A stretch of DNA of 64,000 nucleotides, from NCBI RefSeq assembly GCF_051195235.1, contig NZ_JBNFZM010000005.1, positions 248,001 through 312,000 on the forward strand, written 5' to 3'. The notes under the pieces were generated by a model, which saw nothing but the letters and a program-made list of their open reading frames with translations, was not told where the DNA came from and did no database searches. Shown here piece by piece: positions 62,036 to 64,000 of this stretch. Source of the DNA: Tateyamaria sp947503385. GTDB taxonomy: Bacteria; Pseudomonadota; Alphaproteobacteria; Rhodobacterales; Rhodobacteraceae. The position numbers and the translations under genes were made by a program. Positions within the stretch are counted from its first letter, which is position 1, and every line of letters starts with the position of its first letter.

Positions 62036-63628
62036 TCAGAGGATAAAGTCGCCTGCGACCACCTCTTGGACCCAGCGCAGTTCGATCCGCTCGTCTGCCT
62101 GCCCGTCGCCGTCATGGTCGATCTGGACATAGTCGCCGTCAAACCGGACCTCGGCACCTGAGCCGCTGAAATCGGCCTCTCCGACATAATCCAAGCCGCC
62201 AAATGCGCTCAGGTCGATACGGTCGACCCCGGAATCAAAGCCAAGGATCACATCCGTCGACTTTCGATCCAGACCGCTGTCACCTTGGGCAAAGACAAAG
62301 ACATCGCGGCTGTCGCCTGCTTCCCAATCCTTGAGGATATCGCCGCCCGCGCCGCCGATAAACACATCGGCCCCATTGCCGCCGACCAGATCGTCGCGCC
62401 CGTCGCCACCGTCGAGCGTATCGGCATCGTTTTCACCAAAAAGCGTGTCGTCGCCCGCGTCCCCGGACAGAGCGTCCGCACCGTCACCACCGCCGATCTT
62501 GTCGTTGCCCGCACCACCCGTCACCGTGTCGTCGCCCGTATGGGCCCAGACCGTGTCCCGCCCAGCCCCGGCGGCGATATCATCGTCGCCCCCTTCGCCG
62601 TAACCGACGTCGTTGCCATCGCCCAAGGTGATGCGGTCATCACCGTTGCCACCGCCAACCGTGTCCCGGCCAGCGCCCGCGTCGATCACGTCATCACCCT
62701 CTTCGCCCCAGATCTTGTCACGGCCACCGCCGCCCCACAGGCTGTCGTCGCCCGTCCCGCCACCCAGCGTGTCCGCGTGAGTGCCGCCCCAGAGCATGTC
62801 GTCGCCGCCCTGCCCCCACACCTGATCGCGTCCCGCTCCACCGGACGCGCTGTCATCACCGTCCCCACCGCCCAGCGTGTCGTCGCCGCGTCCGCCCTCA
62901 AGCGTGTCATCGCCCGCTTCGCCCCACAACTTGTCGTGGCCGCCTTCGCCCATGAGGTGGTCGTCACCGTCACCTCCGCCCGTCACGTCGTGGCCCGTCC
63001 CGCCATAGACAATGTCGTCACCGATCCCGGCCCAGATCTTGTCATTGCCGCCTTCGGCCTCGAAAATCTCGTCAGCGGCATCAATCACAGCATCACTGTA
63101 GGTGCCGGAAAACAGCGTCTCGCCCGCGTTGGTGCCGTAAACGCGGTTCTCACCGTTCACAAAGTAATTCATCCAACCCGCGACATCCGCGACGGTTTCG
63201 TTCTGATTGCCGTCCTCGTTCTGGAACCGCCCGTCCACAATGCGGAACCCCACATGGTAGATCGCATCTGCCACCGTGTTGATGAAACCGCGGCCCTGAA
63301 ACTGAAACGTGCCGCCATCGCCCTGCACAAGGTGAAAGCCGGTTTCCGCGTTGCCTTCGTCGTCACCGTGCCCAATCAGGAACGTCTCAAAAAGGTCCGC
63401 GTTCCCACGGATGTAAGCCGACAGCGTCCGCAGATCCGCCACAGACAGCTTGCCATCCGCGTTTACGCCCGTGGCGGCCATCGCCGCCTCGATCACCTCG
63501 TTCATCTGGCGTGCAGCATCTGCACCGCCCTGAATATCCGCGTCAGAGATGTTGGCGCGCAGACCGGGATCCATCTCGGTCAGGGTTGCGATGGTCTCAA
63601 GGCTGATGTTGGCTGTTGGCTCTGGCAT
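62036..63628 (-). CDS. RTX-type calcium-binding protein
   Basis: 530 residues. An N-terminal roughly 180-residue domain (DADIQGGADAARQMNEVIEAAM, VADAIYHVGFRI) is not recognised. Then about 18 glycine/aspartate nonapeptide repeats follow (patterns such as GGDGDDSAS and GGAGRDQVW, about residues 185-430), and a C-terminal segment suited to type I secretion. It is probably exported and folds on Ca2+. Several repeats carry Trp or His after the GxGxD core (DKIWG), less usual. ATG 63628 follows AGGAGACAG. Function unknown. Confidence 0.85.
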   Translation of the reverse strand: MPEPTANISLETIATLTEMDPGLRANISDADIQGGADAARQMNEVIEAAMAATGVNADGKLSVADLRTLSAYIRGNADLFETFLIGHGDDEGNAETGFHLVQGDGGTFQFQGRGFINTVADAIYHVGFRIVDGRFQNEDGNQNETVADVAGWMNYFVNGENRVYGTNAGETLFSGTYSDAVIDAADEIFEAEGGNDKIWAGIGDDIVYGGTGHDVTGGGDGDDHLMGEGGHDKLWGEAGDDTLEGGRGDDTLGGGDGDDSASGGAGRDQVWGQGGDDMLWGGTHADTLGGGTGDDSLWGGGGRDKIWGEEGDDVIDAGAGRDTVGGGNGDDRITLGDGNDVGYGEGGDDDIAAGAGRDTVWAHTGDDTVTGGAGNDKIGGGDGADALSGDAGDDTLFGENDADTLDGGDGRDDLVGGNGADVFIGGAGGDILKDWEAGDSRDVFVFAQGDSGLDRKSTDVILGFDSGVDRIDLSAFGGLDYVGEADFSGSGAEVRFDGDYVQIDHDGDGQADERIELRWVQEVVAGDFIL

Positions 63629-63802
63629 GGAACTGTCTCCTGGCTGGCAATGCGCCATCCCGTTGACAGGTCAGGGACACGCGACCAAGCGCTGGCAACG
63701 CTTCGCCGAGCCTTGGGCGGAAAGCCTCACAATGGACAGTCACCGTTGACATAATCTCGGTACAGGTCCGCCGATACGGCACCGACCGGGACGCAAACGG
63801 CC

Positions 63803-64000
63803 TCAGTCGGATTTGATCAACCTGTCCGCCTTTTTGCGCACCAGCACAGATCGCAGATCGTGCATGGCCAGCAACAGCGCGTCGGTGACGTCCTCAAGCT
63901 GTTCGTCGGTTGCGCGTGACTGTGCCCAGTGGGTCGTGAGGTTCAGGTAGTCGACCGCCCGGTGGATGTCGTCGATATCGCGATGGGCCAGCACCTGCGC
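63803..64000 (-). CDS. Uncharacterised protein, 5' end outside the window
   Basis: The open frame continues beyond the right edge; a GTG at 63994 could be the start but the frame extends further. 65 residues are visible (LAHRDIDDIHRAVDYLNLTTHWAQ and then a helical basic end RKKADRLIKSD). No family recognised; small, helical and cytoplasmic in appearance. Confidence 0.5.
   Translation of the reverse strand, partial: AQVLAHRDIDDIHRAVDYLNLTTHWAQSRATDEQLEDVTDALLLAMHDLRSVLVRKKADRLIKSD

Noticed and set aside
62700..63060. Regular short repeats that could suggest a CRISPR or tandem array
   Set aside because: They are in-frame 27-bp codon repeats of the RTX nonapeptides, not spaced direct repeats with unique spacers.
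62285..63754. 489-codon open frame on the plus strand
   Set aside because: It is the shadow of the RTX repeats on the other strand; its Val/Ala/Arg-rich product has no family features.

Overview
The window is a GC-rich, densely packed stretch of bacterial chromosome with short gaps, many 4-bp start/stop overlaps and no transposase, integrase, phage gene or CRISPR array. The gene set points to the Alphaproteobacteria, most likely the Roseobacter group of Rhodobacteraceae. It includes a phaZ/phaC/phaP/phaR polyester cluster, an Lrp-type regulator divergent from a putA without a DNA-binding head, DUF983, DUF3572 and DUF6151 proteins, MmcB with a GAAC-N7-GAAC LexA box, a carnitine dehydrogenase-thioesterase fusion with a BKACE enzyme, and an H-NOX/diguanylate cyclase pair. 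I cannot name the genus from sequence alone.

Layout. 1-5571 is a gamma-glutamylation-type amine catabolic operon: ABC permease, glutamine-synthetase-like ligase, glutamine amidotransferase, second ligase and FAD oxidoreductase. Two PLP aminotransferases follow (5683-7812). 7798-14270 is the polyhydroxyalkanoate region (phaR, phaP, phaC and divergent phaZ), interrupted by a LysR/oxidoreductase pair. 14274-18924 holds a DUF6151 protein, a phytanoyl-CoA dioxygenase gene broken by one in-frame TAG, the SOS gene mmcB, and a two-gene operon of a coiled-coil membrane protein with an envelope ClpP-like protein. 19026-20606 is a cupin/ArsR/SRPBCC/SRPBCC operon behind two palindromes. 20607-20983 carries a probable structured RNA (possibly 6S). 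Pirin, TetR and a lipoprotein follow.

23104-27284 is housekeeping (hom, glpX, recJ, tRNA-Glu). 27495-33315 is rich in c-di-GMP signalling: an H-NOX/GGDEF pair in which H-NOX has lost its heme-ligand residues, and a PleD-like protein whose phospho-acceptor Asp is Ser. Between them lie an MttB-family methyltransferase, a HAD phosphatase and DUF3572. 33323-35282 is an EF-hand/ECF sigma/small membrane protein/periplasmic sensor operon. 35481-39420 holds DUF983, NUDIX, EamA, desaturase and XRE genes. 39417-42538 is a carnitine-to-glycine-betaine operon with a lipocalin-like lipoprotein inside it. 42746-48322 holds an aldo/keto reductase, an ImuA-like SOS protein without partners, YceI, MFS and metG. 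48566-64000 holds a chemoreceptor, tRNA-Leu, a TPR protein, putR/putA, rhomboid, an inositol phosphatase, metR/metF with a MetR box, a thioesterase, MATE, an RTX protein and a gene cut by the window edge.

Two families of small dispersed elements were found by eye. One is a roughly 40-bp element that usually sits just after stop codons (774, 4233, 20615, 56856). The other is a roughly 56-60-bp double stem-loop present twice (21992, 57836), whose arms differ between copies but still pair. With the altered H-NOX and the ClpP-like operon, these are the most novel-looking features.
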